A DNA stretch of 64,000 nt from Paenibacillus puerhi (GCF_009846885.1 NZ_WUWM01000016.1:1-64000); one strand, 5' to 3'. Shown: positions 26,962 to 37,275, counted from the stretch's first letter. Notes: generated from the letters alone by a model not told the origin. Translations and numbers: made by a program.

Positions 26962-28026
26962 GTGTCCAGACGCAAGTTTCTGGGTTGGCTGGTTTGGTTG
27001 TTGATATGGATCGGGGCTGCATTGTATGGACTGGTGAAGCTGCTTGAGAAATCGATAAGCACCCAGGAAGCCGCCAAAGGCTTGGAGCCGGGAGGGCTGG
27101 CTAGCCAGAAGCCAAGTCCGGAAACCGGGCCTCAGGGAGCGACGCAGGCAGATACTCCTTTATTTTCGTTTCTGATTCTGAGCGATCTGCACATTTCCCG
27201 CGACGATCCGGATACGATCCGGCGGGTAAAGTCCGCATTCGAGGATATGAGCGAATTCCAAACCCCGGTCGAGGCGCTGTTGTTCACGGGGGATTTGACG
27301 GAATACGGACGGGATAAGGATTATAAGGAATTGCGCAATCTGATGAACGGTTACGAGCTGCCGCCTGTATTCGCCAATATGGGCAACCATGACTATTACG
27401 ATATTTGGATCGACAAGCAGGGCAGGTTCAAGCAGGATACGATGCCTAATGGGAAAACGGATTGGCAGTCGCGCGAGCGGTTTCAGCAATTTTTCGGACT
27501 GTCGAAGCCTTATCACGATGCTCGCGTGAAGGATCATCATCTGATCCTGCTGTCCCAGGAGACCTATGTCCAGGAGAAGCCCGATGTGGGCGAAGGGGCC
27601 TGGTATTCCGAGGAGCAGCTTACGTGGCTGGAGGAGAGACTGGCGGCCCGCCCGGACGATAAGCCAGTGTTCATCATGACGCATCAGCCGCTGCCGCCAG
27701 CAGGAAGGGACGGCAGGACCCATCAGGTGATCCCGGCGATCCGCTTTCGCCAGATTCTAAAGCCCCATAAGAACGTGTTCGTGTTTTGCGGACACTCCCA
27801 TCAGGATTTCCAAGGCACAATCGAGCATTATGTGAAAGAAAGCTTCCATTACTTTCATAACTCGTCCGTCGGACGCGTGATGAACCGGAAGTATGAGACG
27901 GTGGCCCAAGACAAGGCACAGGGCATGTACGTACAGGTATATGCCGACCGAGTAACGCTGCGCGGACGGGAGTTCATAGCCCGTAAGTGGCTGAGCGAGG
28001 CTGACTGGACGGTACCCCTGAGCTAA
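26962..28026 (+). CDS. Exported calcineurin-like metallophosphoesterase
   Basis: A 354-residue phosphoesterase with all family motifs: SDLHISRD, GDLTEYG, GNHDYYD, a late MTHQPL and GHSHQ. The N-terminus SRRKFLGWLVWLL has a twin-arginine-like motif followed by one helix, so export by Tat or membrane anchoring is likely. GTG 26962 follows AAGGGGGAG. It is 34 bp upstream of prfC and may be co-transcribed. Substrate unknown. Confidence 0.9.
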   Translation: MSRRKFLGWLVWLLIWIGAALYGLVKLLEKSISTQEAAKGLEPGGLASQKPSPETGPQGATQADTPLFSFLILSDLHISRDDPDTIRRVKSAFEDMSEFQTPVEALLFTGDLTEYGRDKDYKELRNLMNGYELPPVFANMGNHDYYDIWIDKQGRFKQDTMPNGKTDWQSRERFQQFFGLSKPYHDARVKDHHLILLSQETYVQEKPDVGEGAWYSEEQLTWLEERLAARPDDKPVFIMTHQPLPPAGRDGRTHQVIPAIRFRQILKPHKNVFVFCGHSHQDFQGTIEHYVKESFHYFHNSSVGRVMNRKYETVAQDKAQGMYVQVYADRVTLRGREFIARKWLSEADWTVPLS

Positions 28027-28060
28027 TCCATTACATGTCAAGGAAGGAACAAGAATCTAC

Positions 28061-29644
28061 ATGAGTACCGGAAATCGCGAGACTTTAGCGGGAGAGGTTG
28101 GCAAGCGACGCACGTTCGCCATCATCTCTCACCCGGACGCGGGGAAAACCACGTTAACCGAGAAGCTGCTGCTGTTCGGAGGCGCGATTCGTTTGGCCGG
28201 AACGGTCAAGGGACGTAAAGCAAACCGCCACGCGACTAGCGACTGGATGGAAATCGAAAAGCAGCGGGGCATTTCCGTAACCTCGTCCGTGATGCAGTTC
28301 GATTATGAAGGGCATCGTGTCAATATTCTGGATACGCCAGGTCACCAGGACTTTAGTGAGGATACTTACCGCACCTTGACGGCCGCTGACAGCGCCGTGA
28401 TGCTGATCGACTCGGCCAAAGGGGTCGAGGTGCAGACGAAGAAGCTGTTCCAGGTATGCCGCAAGCGGGGGATTCCTATCTTTACGTTTATCAACAAGAT
28501 GGACCGGGAGGGACGCAATCCGTTCGAGCTGCTGGAGGAGTTGGAGAACTTACTCGGCATCCGCTCTTACCCGATGAATTGGCCGATCGGCTCAGGTAAG
28601 CAGTTCCGAGGGGTATATGACCGGAAGCTGACCCAGGTCGAGCTGTTCCAGGGCGACGATCATAAGGAGATCGAGGTTCAGCCGGTCAGCGGCTATGACG
28701 ACCCGGTGGTGAAAGAGATTGCCGGCGAGTTCTTCTACGACCAGCTGGTGCAGGATCTGGAGCTGCTGGATGTGGCTGGGGACGAGTTCGACATGGATAA
28801 GGTACGTACAGGCGAGCTGACACCGGTATTCTTCGGCAGCGCGATCAATAACTTCGGGGTGCAGACGTTCCTGGAAAATTTCCTGCAGCTGGCCCCGACG
28901 CCGACATCGCGCCGCAGCAACGAGGGCGAGATCGATCCGCTCAGCGAGAAGTTCTCGGGATATATATTCAAAATTCAGGCCAACATGAACCCGGCGCACC
29001 GCGACCGGATCGCCTTCCTGCGCATCTGCTCCGGCAAGTTCGAGCGCGGCATGAGCGTCAAGCATGTACGCGTCGGCAAGGATATCAAGCTGGCCCAGCC
29101 GCAGCAGTTTCTGGCCCAGGACCGGGATATCGTGGAGGATGCGTATCCGGGCGATATCATCGGGTTGTTCGACCCCGGAATCTTCCGGATCGGAGATACC
29201 CTCAGCCAGGTTAACGGCCTGGAGTTCGACGAGCTGCCGACCTTCTCCCCGGAGCTGTTTTCCAAGGTGACGGTCAAGAACGCTTTGAAGCACAAGCAAT
29301 TCCAGAAGGGCGTCGATCAGCTGACCGAGGAGGGTACGATCCAGGTATTCAAGACGATCGGCTTCGAGGATTTGATACTGGGCGTAGTCGGACAGCTGCA
29401 GTTCGAGGTATTTGAGCATCGGATGAAAGCGGAGTACGGCGTCGACGTGCAGTTGTCGCGCATGACTTACCAGTTCGCGCGCTGGCTTGTAGGAGAGGAC
29501 ATCGACACGGGCAAGTTCCGCATCAACTCTCAGCTCGTGAAGGATAAGAAAGACAACTTTGTGGCGCTGTTCGAGAATGAATACGCGCTGCGGACCGCTA
29601 TGGAGAAAAATCCGAATTTGACCTTTCTGGAGACGGCGCCCTAA
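28061..29644 (+). CDS. prfC: Peptide chain release factor 3
   Basis: A 527-residue translational GTPase that recycles RF1/RF2 after termination. GTPase loops: SHPDAGKTT (G1), DTPGHQDF (G3) and INKMDREG (G4), followed by RF3-specific domains II and III. AAGGAAGG precedes ATG 28061. Full family length. Confidence 0.96.
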   Translation: MSTGNRETLAGEVGKRRTFAIISHPDAGKTTLTEKLLLFGGAIRLAGTVKGRKANRHATSDWMEIEKQRGISVTSSVMQFDYEGHRVNILDTPGHQDFSEDTYRTLTAADSAVMLIDSAKGVEVQTKKLFQVCRKRGIPIFTFINKMDREGRNPFELLEELENLLGIRSYPMNWPIGSGKQFRGVYDRKLTQVELFQGDDHKEIEVQPVSGYDDPVVKEIAGEFFYDQLVQDLELLDVAGDEFDMDKVRTGELTPVFFGSAINNFGVQTFLENFLQLAPTPTSRRSNEGEIDPLSEKFSGYIFKIQANMNPAHRDRIAFLRICSGKFERGMSVKHVRVGKDIKLAQPQQFLAQDRDIVEDAYPGDIIGLFDPGIFRIGDTLSQVNGLEFDELPTFSPELFSKVTVKNALKHKQFQKGVDQLTEEGTIQVFKTIGFEDLILGVVGQLQFEVFEHRMKAEYGVDVQLSRMTYQFARWLVGEDIDTGKFRINSQLVKDKKDNFVALFENEYALRTAMEKNPNLTFLETAP

Positions 29645-29960
29645 GGGGCCGTTCCTGCACCTGCCTTCGCAGGTCCGTTTACTTGGCGGGCGGCGAAGGC
29701 TTTTTGCGTGGAAGGCTATAAAGGCGAGGGGGGCTAGAGGAGAGCTAGAGGGGGGATGCGATACGGTTGGGCATGTATCCCTTGCCGGCAAGGATATCGC
29801 GGCATACGTTAGTAAGGGCGATGAGGATAGCTATTCGCTTAGCGACATTCGGCCTGGGGAGCGGAGCCGCGATCGCATACGGGCCAGCTTGCAAGCGAGG
29901 AAGAAGGCCCTTTGTACCGCCGGCGAATCATGCCCTCCGGTATTAGGAAAGGTGGTTGAC
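29645..29960. other. 316-bp region between prfC and the YheC/D-like gene
   Basis: Holds a small stem CCTGCCTTCGCAGG near 29660 and GC-rich DNA. The reading frame of the following gene stays open upstream for several dozen codons, but with no homology I recognise and no ribosome site. No separate gene is supported. Confidence 0.4.
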
Positions 29961-30728
29961 ATGAGAAAGCGAACCTACAGCAGACATATAACCAGCAAGT
30001 GGGCGAAAACGAAGGCGCTGCTGGCCAACCCGTCGACAGCAAGGCATGTTCCCGATACCCGGCGGCTGACCAAGGGATCGCTGCAAGAGATGCTCCGTAC
30101 GTACGGCATGGTCTATGTGAAGCCGAATAGCGGGACTTATGGAATCGGCGTTATCCGCGTCGAACAGCACGGAGAGGAGGGGAAAGCCTCCTACTCCTAT
30201 CACGCCGGCACGAACATTCGCTCCTTCTCTTCCTATGACGAGCTGTATCAAGCCTTGTCCAGGCTGACCCGGCACCGGAACTATTTAGCCCAAAAAGGGA
30301 TTCATCTGCTGAAGTATAAAGGCAGGCGCTTCGACCTGCGGGTTATGGTTCAGCAATCTCCAGCTAGGCGCTGGGAAACAACCGGTGTGATCGGCCGCGT
30401 GGCCGCACCTGGCAAAGCGGTGACCAATGTGCATAACGGCGGCAAGCTGAGGCCTGTCGGCTCCTTGCTGGCGCCCCATGCGGGACCTCGGGAAAAGGAG
30501 AAGGCCGTGAGAGATCTGCGCTCCCTGGGCTTGTCGGTGGCGAAGCAGCTGCACAGACGCTATCCTGGAATCAAAGAGATCGGTCTTGATGTGGCGATGG
30601 ACAACAAGCTGTGCCCCTGGATTCTGGAGGTCAATACATGCCCTGATCCCTTTATTTTCCGCAAATTGAAGGATAAATCCATCTATGGCCGGATATACCG
30701 CTATGCGAAGGCTTATGGCCGGCTGTAA
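29961..30728 (+). CDS. YheC/YheD-like ATP-grasp protein
   Basis: A 255-residue member of the YheC/YheD group, known from B. subtilis as endospore-coat-associated proteins with an ATP-grasp fold. Seen: VYVKPNSGTYGIGVIRV (nucleotide strand), RRFDLRVMVQ, GKAVTNVHNGG and the metal end WILEVNTCPDP. ATG 29961 lies behind AAAGGTGG. It is shorter than YheC (about 360 residues), lacking the N-terminal part. A peptide- or amine-ligase activity is possible; no substrate is known. Confidence 0.85.
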   Translation: MRKRTYSRHITSKWAKTKALLANPSTARHVPDTRRLTKGSLQEMLRTYGMVYVKPNSGTYGIGVIRVEQHGEEGKASYSYHAGTNIRSFSSYDELYQALSRLTRHRNYLAQKGIHLLKYKGRRFDLRVMVQQSPARRWETTGVIGRVAAPGKAVTNVHNGGKLRPVGSLLAPHAGPREKEKAVRDLRSLGLSVAKQLHRRYPGIKEIGLDVAMDNKLCPWILEVNTCPDPFIFRKLKDKSIYGRIYRYAKAYGRL

Positions 30729-30920
30729 AAGGCGCATATGGCACTATGGCTGCTGCCGCCCGGTTCGGTTGCGTTTCCGGCGCTTGAAGCAGCAGCCTGG
30801 ATTGTTCCCTGCGGCGCATAAAGGCGTATCGGACATGCAGCCGTATTGACAGCGCAGGCCGGTGCAGGAGATAATTGAGCGCGCGCTTATTTAGGAAGCG
30901 ACGCGCTGGGGGTGAGACTT

Positions 30921-31985
30921 ATGGTAACCCGTAAAGAGGTGGCGGCCATGGCCGGAGTATCCGAGGCTACCGTATCCCGGGTATTCAATGGCGTAGGACC
31001 GATGAAAGAGGCTACGAAGCAGAAGGTGCTGAAGGCGGCAGCCGAGCTGAACTATCATCCGAATGCGATCGCGCAGAACTTTGCAAGAAGGCGCAGCGGC
31101 AATATCGGCGTGGTGCTTCCTTATGTGCCTAAGGTTCATATATTTTCTACATATTATTTTGCGGAGGTCTTAAGCGGGATCGGAGAGCAGGCCAGAAATT
31201 CCGGTTACGACATGCTGCTGATGTTTCGTTCCCCGGGCGAGGGCAGCGATTACAGCGGTTTTTTCCGTTCCCATAAGGTGGATGGCTGCGTCATCCTTGG
31301 CGCTACCGATACGCCCGAGGAAAGGGCGGAGCTGCGCATGCTGCACGAGCTCGGCTACCCGTACTGCCTGGTGAATCAGCATTATCCGGGAGAGGCGTTC
31401 CAGCAGGTGGATGCGGATCATGTGCAGGGCAGCTATAAAGCGGTGCGTTATTTGATCGGACACGGAAAGCGCAGCATTGCCTTCCTCAACGGCTCTCCCG
31501 AGTATTCCAACAGCGGGGACCGCTGGGAGGGCTATAAGCGTGCGATGAAGGAAGCGGGGCTGCTCGGGCCGGAGGTGACCGAACCTCGCGATATGCCGGA
31601 AGGTTGGTACTACGAAGGGAATTACAGCCGGAAGAGCGGAATGATCGCCGCCCCAGGGCTGGGGGCTTGTCTCGGGGAGGGCTTGCTGGATGCGGTGTTC
31701 GCGTCCAATGACCGGATGGCTATCGGGCTGATCCAAGGACTGCGGGAGCAAGGCTACAAGCCCGGGGCAGATTATTCGATCATCGGCTATGACGATTCGG
31801 AGGCGGCACGGGTAACGGACCCGCCTTTGACTACGGTTGCCGTGCCATTCTTTGAGATGGGACGCTTGGCGGCCAAACGGGTGCTGGAGAGGCTTCATAG
31901 CGGGGCGGAAGCGCAGATGGGGGCAGATATGGATTCCAGGCACGATGTGCTGGAGACAAGGCTCGTCATCAGGCAGTCGGTGTAA
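30921..31985 (+). CDS. LacI/GalR-family transcriptional regulator
   Basis: A 354-residue repressor with an N-terminal LacI HTH (about 1-50, TRKEVAAMAGVSEATVSRVF) including the hinge helix, and a periplasmic-binding-type sugar domain with the late GYDDSEAARVTDPPLTTV motif. ATG 30921 has GGGGGTGA upstream. No sugar gene is adjacent, so its target is unclear; it could act at the palindromic cre-like sites of the distal saccharide block (speculative). Confidence 0.92.
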   Translation: MVTRKEVAAMAGVSEATVSRVFNGVGPMKEATKQKVLKAAAELNYHPNAIAQNFARRRSGNIGVVLPYVPKVHIFSTYYFAEVLSGIGEQARNSGYDMLLMFRSPGEGSDYSGFFRSHKVDGCVILGATDTPEERAELRMLHELGYPYCLVNQHYPGEAFQQVDADHVQGSYKAVRYLIGHGKRSIAFLNGSPEYSNSGDRWEGYKRAMKEAGLLGPEVTEPRDMPEGWYYEGNYSRKSGMIAAPGLGACLGEGLLDAVFASNDRMAIGLIQGLREQGYKPGADYSIIGYDDSEAARVTDPPLTTVAVPFFEMGRLAAKRVLERLHSGAEAQMGADMDSRHDVLETRLVIRQSV

Positions 31986-32115
31986 GGGGCAGCGAAAGGG
32001 CGGCGAGAGCAGGCGCAGCAGATGTTTGCTCGTGGGACCCGCCCCGCCGCCTGATCAAAGTAGAGGGCGCCGGAAAATAAGTCCAGTACGCCCAGGTTTG
32101 TGTTGAGGCGAAATA

Positions 32116-32319
32116 TTAATCCAAATGCTCTTTCAGAGTCGTAATCATTTGGGATTGCTGATCGGCCGCGCTGTTTTTCCAAATAATTTCAAACAGAACG
32201 CCGAGACCCGGGAGTACACGTTCCTCCCCGTCGATGGAGTCTTGAACGATGTCCAGCAGCTCGTCATTGTTTTTATCATGCATTCGTTGTACGATGGCTT
32301 GTCTTAGATTCAGATTCAT
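32116..32319 (-). CDS. sspI: Small acid-soluble spore protein SspI
   Basis: A 67-residue protein that matches SspI over its length: MNLNLRQAIVQRM at the start and LPGLGVLFEIIWKN in the middle. SspI is a minor spore-core protein made in the forespore under SigG control. CGGAACCTCCC on the plus strand gives GGGAGG before ATG 32319. Good evidence that the organism makes endospores. Confidence 0.95.
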   Translation of the reverse strand: MNLNLRQAIVQRMHDKNNDELLDIVQDSIDGEERVLPGLGVLFEIIWKNSAADQQSQMITTLKEHLD

Positions 32320-32496
32320 GGGAGGTTCCGCCTTTCGGTTTTCATCATGGTAGTCCTTCTATACTATGCTCCGTTTGACGTCCAATCATGCTTGCCGCCC
32401 GGTCGGTTCCTTCAGTGGACTTCGCTTCGATCTTTTCTTTATAATAAAGCTAGAGACTTCGGGTTGTTCAAGATCCACGTATAAGGGGGAGAACGC

Positions 32497-33156
32497 ATGA
32501 AAAAGCAGTTTGCCGTTATCGGGATGGGGCGATTCGGGTTCAGTGTAGCCAAAACCTTATCCAACCTCGGCTTCGAGGTGCTGGCTATCGACAGCAGCGA
32601 AGAGCGGATCCACGAAGCGGCTAATATCGTCACGCATGTGGTTCAGGCCGACTCGACCGATGAGGAAGCGATCCGTGCACTCGGGCTCCGTAACTTCGAC
32701 GTGGTGGTCGTCGCGATCGGACAGGATATCCAGGCCAGCATTCTTACGACCATTATCGTCAAGGAAATTGGCGTTCCGAAGGTCATCGTCAAGGCGCAAA
32801 ACGAGCTGCACGGCAAGGTGCTGCGCAAAGTGGGCGCCGATAAAGTGATCTATCCCGAGCGCGATATGGGACAGAGGGTGGCGCATCACCTGATTTCCTC
32901 CAATATTATCGACCATATCGAGCTGTCCGAGGATTATAGCATTGTGGAAATCATGGCTTCCCGGCAGATGATTGGCCGTAACCTGAGACAGCTGGATATT
33001 CGCGCCAAGTACGGCTGCAATGTGATGGGGATTAAGACCGGAGAGCAGATGAATATCGCTCCGAACGCCGAGGATTTGATCCGGGAGAGCGACGTCCTGG
33101 TCATTGTGGGGAAAAATGAAGACCTGCAGCATTTCGAAAAAACCTTCGCGGAATAG
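32497..33156 (+). CDS. ktrA: Potassium uptake regulator (RCK/TrkA-N), KtrA-like
   Basis: A 219-residue cytoplasmic gating subunit: an RCK N domain with the nucleotide loop GMGRFG at residues 9-14 and the acidic Asp of AIDSSEE, and an RCK C domain (about 137-219). With a KtrB channel it forms a nucleotide-gated K+ importer. No ktrB is next to it. AAGGGGGAG precedes ATG 32497. Confidence 0.93.
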   Translation: MKKQFAVIGMGRFGFSVAKTLSNLGFEVLAIDSSEERIHEAANIVTHVVQADSTDEEAIRALGLRNFDVVVVAIGQDIQASILTTIIVKEIGVPKVIVKAQNELHGKVLRKVGADKVIYPERDMGQRVAHHLISSNIIDHIELSEDYSIVEIMASRQMIGRNLRQLDIRAKYGCNVMGIKTGEQMNIAPNAEDLIRESDVLVIVGKNEDLQHFEKTFAE

Positions 33157-33177
33157 TAAAGAATAGAGGGACATTCA

Positions 33178-34005
33178 TTGAGGGAACTTAATAAACAGCC
33201 GGAAGTTATCAGCTCCGCGCAAAATCCGCGCGTCAAGCAGTGGGCGGAGCTGCAAAGCCGCAAAGGTCGAGATAAATCGGGGCGCTTCCTCATCGAAGGC
33301 CTGCATCTGGTCGAGGAGGCGCTCGAGTCGGAGCTAATCCCGCCAGAGGTTGTCGTGTATGCCGAGGACCGGAAGTCCGTCTGTGCTTCCTTGCTGGCTA
33401 AAGCGAAAGCAGCAGGCATCGAATGTGTAGCCGTAGCCGAGTCGGTGCTCGCCAAGTGTACGGACACCCTTACGCCTCAGCCGGTATTTGCCGTCGTACC
33501 GAAGCTGCCGTGGCGGCTGTCCGATCTGATGCAGGTAAAGGCAGGGGAGCCCCCTGCTCTGGTCATCGCGATCGACGGCATGCAGGACCCAGGCAACCTG
33601 GGGACGATCATCCGCAGCGCAGATGCGGTCGGGGCCTCCGGCATCGTGCTGGGCAAGGGGACTGTCGATCTGTACAATCCGAAAACGGTCCGCTCCACGA
33701 TGGGCTCGCTTTTCCATCTGCCGATCGTAGCGGCCGATCTGACGGAATGCTTGCCTCAGGCCGCGGAAGCGGGCATCCAGGTTGTCGGAACGAGCCTGCA
33801 GGGCGCGGTTCCGATGTATGAGTGCGACTTGCGCCCCGCCACCTGGATCGTGATCGGGAATGAAGGGCAAGGCGTATCCGAAGCGGTTAGCGAGCTCGTC
33901 GAGCGTCATGTGCTGATTCCGATGCAAGGACGCGCGGAGTCGCTCAATGCCGCGATGGCGGCGACGGTGATGCTATTTGAGGCCGCGCGGCAGCGGGGGA
34001 TTTAA
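33178..34005 (+). CDS. TrmH/SpoU-family RNA 2'-O-methyltransferase
   Basis: A 275-residue methyltransferase with an N-terminal RNA-binding domain (about 1-95) and the C-terminal trefoil-knot SPOUT domain with DGMQDPGNLGTIIRSADA, VIGNEGQGVSE and IPMQGRAESLNAAMAATV. It should methylate rRNA or tRNA ribose; the exact site is not known. TTG 33178 is the only reasonable start, 7 nt after AGAGGG. Confidence 0.93.
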   Translation: MRELNKQPEVISSAQNPRVKQWAELQSRKGRDKSGRFLIEGLHLVEEALESELIPPEVVVYAEDRKSVCASLLAKAKAAGIECVAVAESVLAKCTDTLTPQPVFAVVPKLPWRLSDLMQVKAGEPPALVIAIDGMQDPGNLGTIIRSADAVGASGIVLGKGTVDLYNPKTVRSTMGSLFHLPIVAADLTECLPQAAEAGIQVVGTSLQGAVPMYECDLRPATWIVIGNEGQGVSEAVSELVERHVLIPMQGRAESLNAAMAATVMLFEAARQRGI

Positions 34006-34052
34006 TCATTCAGCTTGTTACTGATTGGATCGTAGATTTTTCATCTTAAAAG

Positions 34053-34096
34053 TAGCCCGATGAGTCAAAAAACTTGATTTATCGGGTTATTTTTTG
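34053..34096 (+). terminator. Terminator marking the end of the core block
   Basis: A 16-bp stem TAGCCCGAT.. / ..ATCGGGTTA, fully paired when G-U is allowed, with a T run. After it the DNA becomes clearly more AT-rich. Confidence 0.88.
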
Positions 34097-34261
34097 TGAG
34101 CTTAAGTAGAGCTAAGTCCACATCCTGTAACAAGGTGTGGGCTATTTGACCTACTTCTCTACCTCTTTCATCAATATTCAGTATAATATCTGTAGGACGG
34201 GCAGTTGCTGGCCAGATCCGTCTAACTTGGGTGGCAGCATCCATTTACAGGGGGCGACTAT

Positions 34262-35743
34262 GTGAGACTTCGACGTAATGAGTATTTCTTTTTTTCTCGA
34301 TCGATCAAAGCTAGAATGTTAGCTATATTTATCATGATTATTGCCATGATGACCGTCGGCTTTATCATTTCATTTTACAGGCAGAGCGTAATTGCGACGG
34401 AATACAATCATTTTATTCGAAATTATTCCGATTTAAGTAGGTTGCCGATTTTTATAAATAAATCATCCAAAAATTTTGAAGCGCTTCTAATGGAAAAAAG
34501 CGAGGAAGCACTACATAATTACGAGCAGGCCAATTTGGAAATTGATACTATATTGCTTCCCATACGTAATGAAATCGGCGAAAGTGATAATAATTTAATC
34601 TATTACCGAACCTTATCCAATATGTTGGAACAGCAAAAAGCTATGGTCAAGCAAATACTGCAAAATCCGAATTATTCCGATATCACGTATCTTCGCAATT
34701 TATATGTCCAGATGAATCAGCAAGCCCAGTGGCTTACAATCTCATATTTGGATTACAGCAGCGGGCAATACGTCTTTATGCTTGAAAAAGCAAGGCAGAT
34801 GGAGAAAATGGTATATCTCATCATTGTCTGTTTTAGTCTTCTTTCCATAGGAGCGGCTGTTATGCTGTCCAAGGGACTATTCGATACGATTCTGATGCTA
34901 TCCAAATCGGCTAAATTGCTGTCGATGGATGCCCAATTTCATACCCCCGACTTAAAAATCGGCAAGTATATGGAGTTAAATACGGTAGTCGAGGCATTTA
35001 ATAAAATGAAGAATAATATGAGATTGTACATAATCGAACTGCAGGAAAAAGTTAGAATTGAAAGCGAACTCAACAGCGAAAGATTGATAAACTTGGAAAA
35101 AGACCGTCTACTCAAAGAAACTCAGCTGCTCTCTTTACAGATGCAGATGAATCCGCATTTTTTGTTTAATACATTAAATATTATTTCACGAAAGGCTATG
35201 CTTCAAAAAACGCAAACCGCCATTGAGCTGATCCAATCGATCTCGGCCATTTTACGCTATAATCTGGACAACCAAGCGAACCCGGTACCATTAAGCGAGG
35301 AGATTCAGATACTTAACTCCTATATATTGATTCAACAAGTTCGGTTTGGGGACCGCATGAGCTTTCAGTTGCACTCGACATCCAAATCACTTGACGCATT
35401 GATTCCTCCGATGATTCTTCAGCCGGTCGTAGAGAACGCTATTGTGCATGGTATGAAAAATGTGCTAAAGGATGGGAAAATATACATTTTTCTTAATGAA
35501 GACGAAGATCATATACGCATAGAGATTACGGATAACGGAGCAGGAATGCCTGAGGAACAAATCGCTAGGCTCTTTAATGGAATTCACGAAAAGAATGGCA
35601 AAAGCATAGGTCTTCATAACGTGCGACAGCGGTTACAACTATACTTTGAGAGGGACGATCTGTTATCCGTCTCGAGTACACTCGGGTGCGGAACCAACGT
35701 GATGATCTCAATTCCAAAGAATGCGAGGATGGTCGTATGTTAA
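34262..35743 (+). CDS. YesM-type sensor histidine kinase
   Basis: A 493-residue membrane kinase of the LytS/YesM class: membrane helices at about 16-38 and 176-198, an external sensor of about 135 residues, HAMP, then the His_kinase domain with His299 (QMNPHFLFNTLNIISR) and HATPase with NAIVHGMKN and DNGAGM. Such kinases sense extracellular sugars, often with a binding lipoprotein. GTG 34262 follows GGGGGCGAC. It overlaps the regulator gene by 7 bp. Confidence 0.94.
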   Translation: MRLRRNEYFFFSRSIKARMLAIFIMIIAMMTVGFIISFYRQSVIATEYNHFIRNYSDLSRLPIFINKSSKNFEALLMEKSEEALHNYEQANLEIDTILLPIRNEIGESDNNLIYYRTLSNMLEQQKAMVKQILQNPNYSDITYLRNLYVQMNQQAQWLTISYLDYSSGQYVFMLEKARQMEKMVYLIIVCFSLLSIGAAVMLSKGLFDTILMLSKSAKLLSMDAQFHTPDLKIGKYMELNTVVEAFNKMKNNMRLYIIELQEKVRIESELNSERLINLEKDRLLKETQLLSLQMQMNPHFLFNTLNIISRKAMLQKTQTAIELIQSISAILRYNLDNQANPVPLSEEIQILNSYILIQQVRFGDRMSFQLHSTSKSLDALIPPMILQPVVENAIVHGMKNVLKDGKIYIFLNEDEDHIRIEITDNGAGMPEEQIARLFNGIHEKNGKSIGLHNVRQRLQLYFERDDLLSVSSTLGCGTNVMISIPKNARMVVC

Positions 35744-37275
35744 CCCTGCTAATGGCTGAGGATGAGCTTATTGAAAGAGAGGCTTTAAGGTACCTTATTG
35801 AGCAGCAGTATTCGTCCAATATTAGTATTGTGTATGAAGCGTCTACCGGAAAGGAAATGCTTGAGCAGGCTCTGCGGCTGAAACCTGATATGATTATGAT
35901 GGATATCCAAATGCCGGAGATGGACGGTTTATCCGCAGCAGAAATGATTAGAAACCTATTGCCGGAAACGGAAATTATTATTTTAACGGCATACAGCCAT
36001 TTTGACTATGCGAAGAGAGCCATACTTATCGGTGCAAACAACTATCTGCTCAAACCGATTTCCAACCAGAGCCTGTATGAAGCCATTGACCGTATGGTTG
36101 AACGTATTCGTGAACGTAAGATAACTTCAGAGAAGCAGCAATCGATGAATAAAAGATTTGACCATTGGAAGTACCTCATGGAAAAGGAGCTCATTTTTGA
36201 AGCTCTCTATCCTTCTGTCGCTGCCACGACCCACTTAAACGACTATTTGGAATGGCTGCAGCTTGATTTTCAATCCTATTCGTTATTGATTATGGGCCAG
36301 GATCATACTCAGGAGGATATTCGGCTCATTCGTAACATAAAAAACAAATTATCCTATCACGTCACAACAACGATTGCCACCATGCTGGGGAGCAATATCG
36401 TTATGGTTTTATTTGATAAGCAGCTGCCTGAGGTCATTATATCAAGACCCTTTGCTAAGACTTTGCAAGAAGTAAAAACGATTATTCAAGAAAAGACGGG
36501 ATCGGAAAGCTTCATTGGAAAGAGTCAAGTATACCAGTCGATAGAACACATGACTCAAGCGTACAGTGAAGCGATGGAAAATGCCGATCACAACCTGCGG
36601 CATCACTCCCAGGTCTCGAAAACGACTGTAGAGAGCTATCCATATGCGAAAGAGGAGCAGTTGTGTGTCTATATTCTGCAGGAGGATTATAAAGGTTCAT
36701 TGGCGATTTTAAGGGAACTCCTGGAGTGGCTTGCAACAGAACGCAGGAATTTTATAGGTAATGATGTTATCCAATTATGTACACAAATCCACCGCAGCGT
36801 GCAGCAGCATTTTGGGTCGTTCCCTAACTTTCCGCTCGAGGATATTCGGTCACGCTTGGAACAGTTAAGTGGAATTCAGGAAATAGCTTTGTATATGCAA
36901 GGCTTGCTTCCTGGTTTGATCGAAGCAGTCAGCGAGCAAAAAAAATCGAGCAGGGATGATTTAATGAATTCAGTTAAGGCATACCTCGAGGAACATTTTG
37001 CCGAGGAGATCAGCTTGGAGCAAATATCGAGGCGGATCGGACTTAGTTCTTTCTACTTCAGCAAGTACTTTAAAAAAATGGCTGGCATCAATTTTAAAGA
37101 ATATTTGATTCAGATTCGTATGGAAAAAGCAATGTTTTTAATGAAGAGCTTCAACAAAAGTGTGAAGGAAGTAACGTTGGAGGTTGGCTATAATGATCCG
37201 AATTATTTCAGCAAGGCCTTTAAAAAATATACCGGTTTGTCCCCGACGCAATTTATCTCGCAAAAGGACAAATAA
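35737..37275 (+). CDS. YesN-type response regulator (REC + AraC HTH)
   Basis: A 512-residue regulator with a receiver domain carrying Asp56 (MIMMDIQMPEMDG), a long middle region, and a C-terminal AraC-type double HTH (about 415-510, SLEQISRRIGLSSFYFSKYFKKM). ATG 35737 overlaps the kinase stop (ATGTTAA). Forms a pair with the upstream kinase and probably controls the adjacent transport and sulfatase genes (inference). Confidence 0.94.
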   Translation: MLTLLMAEDELIEREALRYLIEQQYSSNISIVYEASTGKEMLEQALRLKPDMIMMDIQMPEMDGLSAAEMIRNLLPETEIIILTAYSHFDYAKRAILIGANNYLLKPISNQSLYEAIDRMVERIRERKITSEKQQSMNKRFDHWKYLMEKELIFEALYPSVAATTHLNDYLEWLQLDFQSYSLLIMGQDHTQEDIRLIRNIKNKLSYHVTTTIATMLGSNIVMVLFDKQLPEVIISRPFAKTLQEVKTIIQEKTGSESFIGKSQVYQSIEHMTQAYSEAMENADHNLRHHSQVSKTTVESYPYAKEEQLCVYILQEDYKGSLAILRELLEWLATERRNFIGNDVIQLCTQIHRSVQQHFGSFPNFPLEDIRSRLEQLSGIQEIALYMQGLLPGLIEAVSEQKKSSRDDLMNSVKAYLEEHFAEEISLEQISRRIGLSSFYFSKYFKKMAGINFKEYLIQIRMEKAMFLMKSFNKSVKEVTLEVGYNDPNYFSKAFKKYTGLSPTQFISQKDK

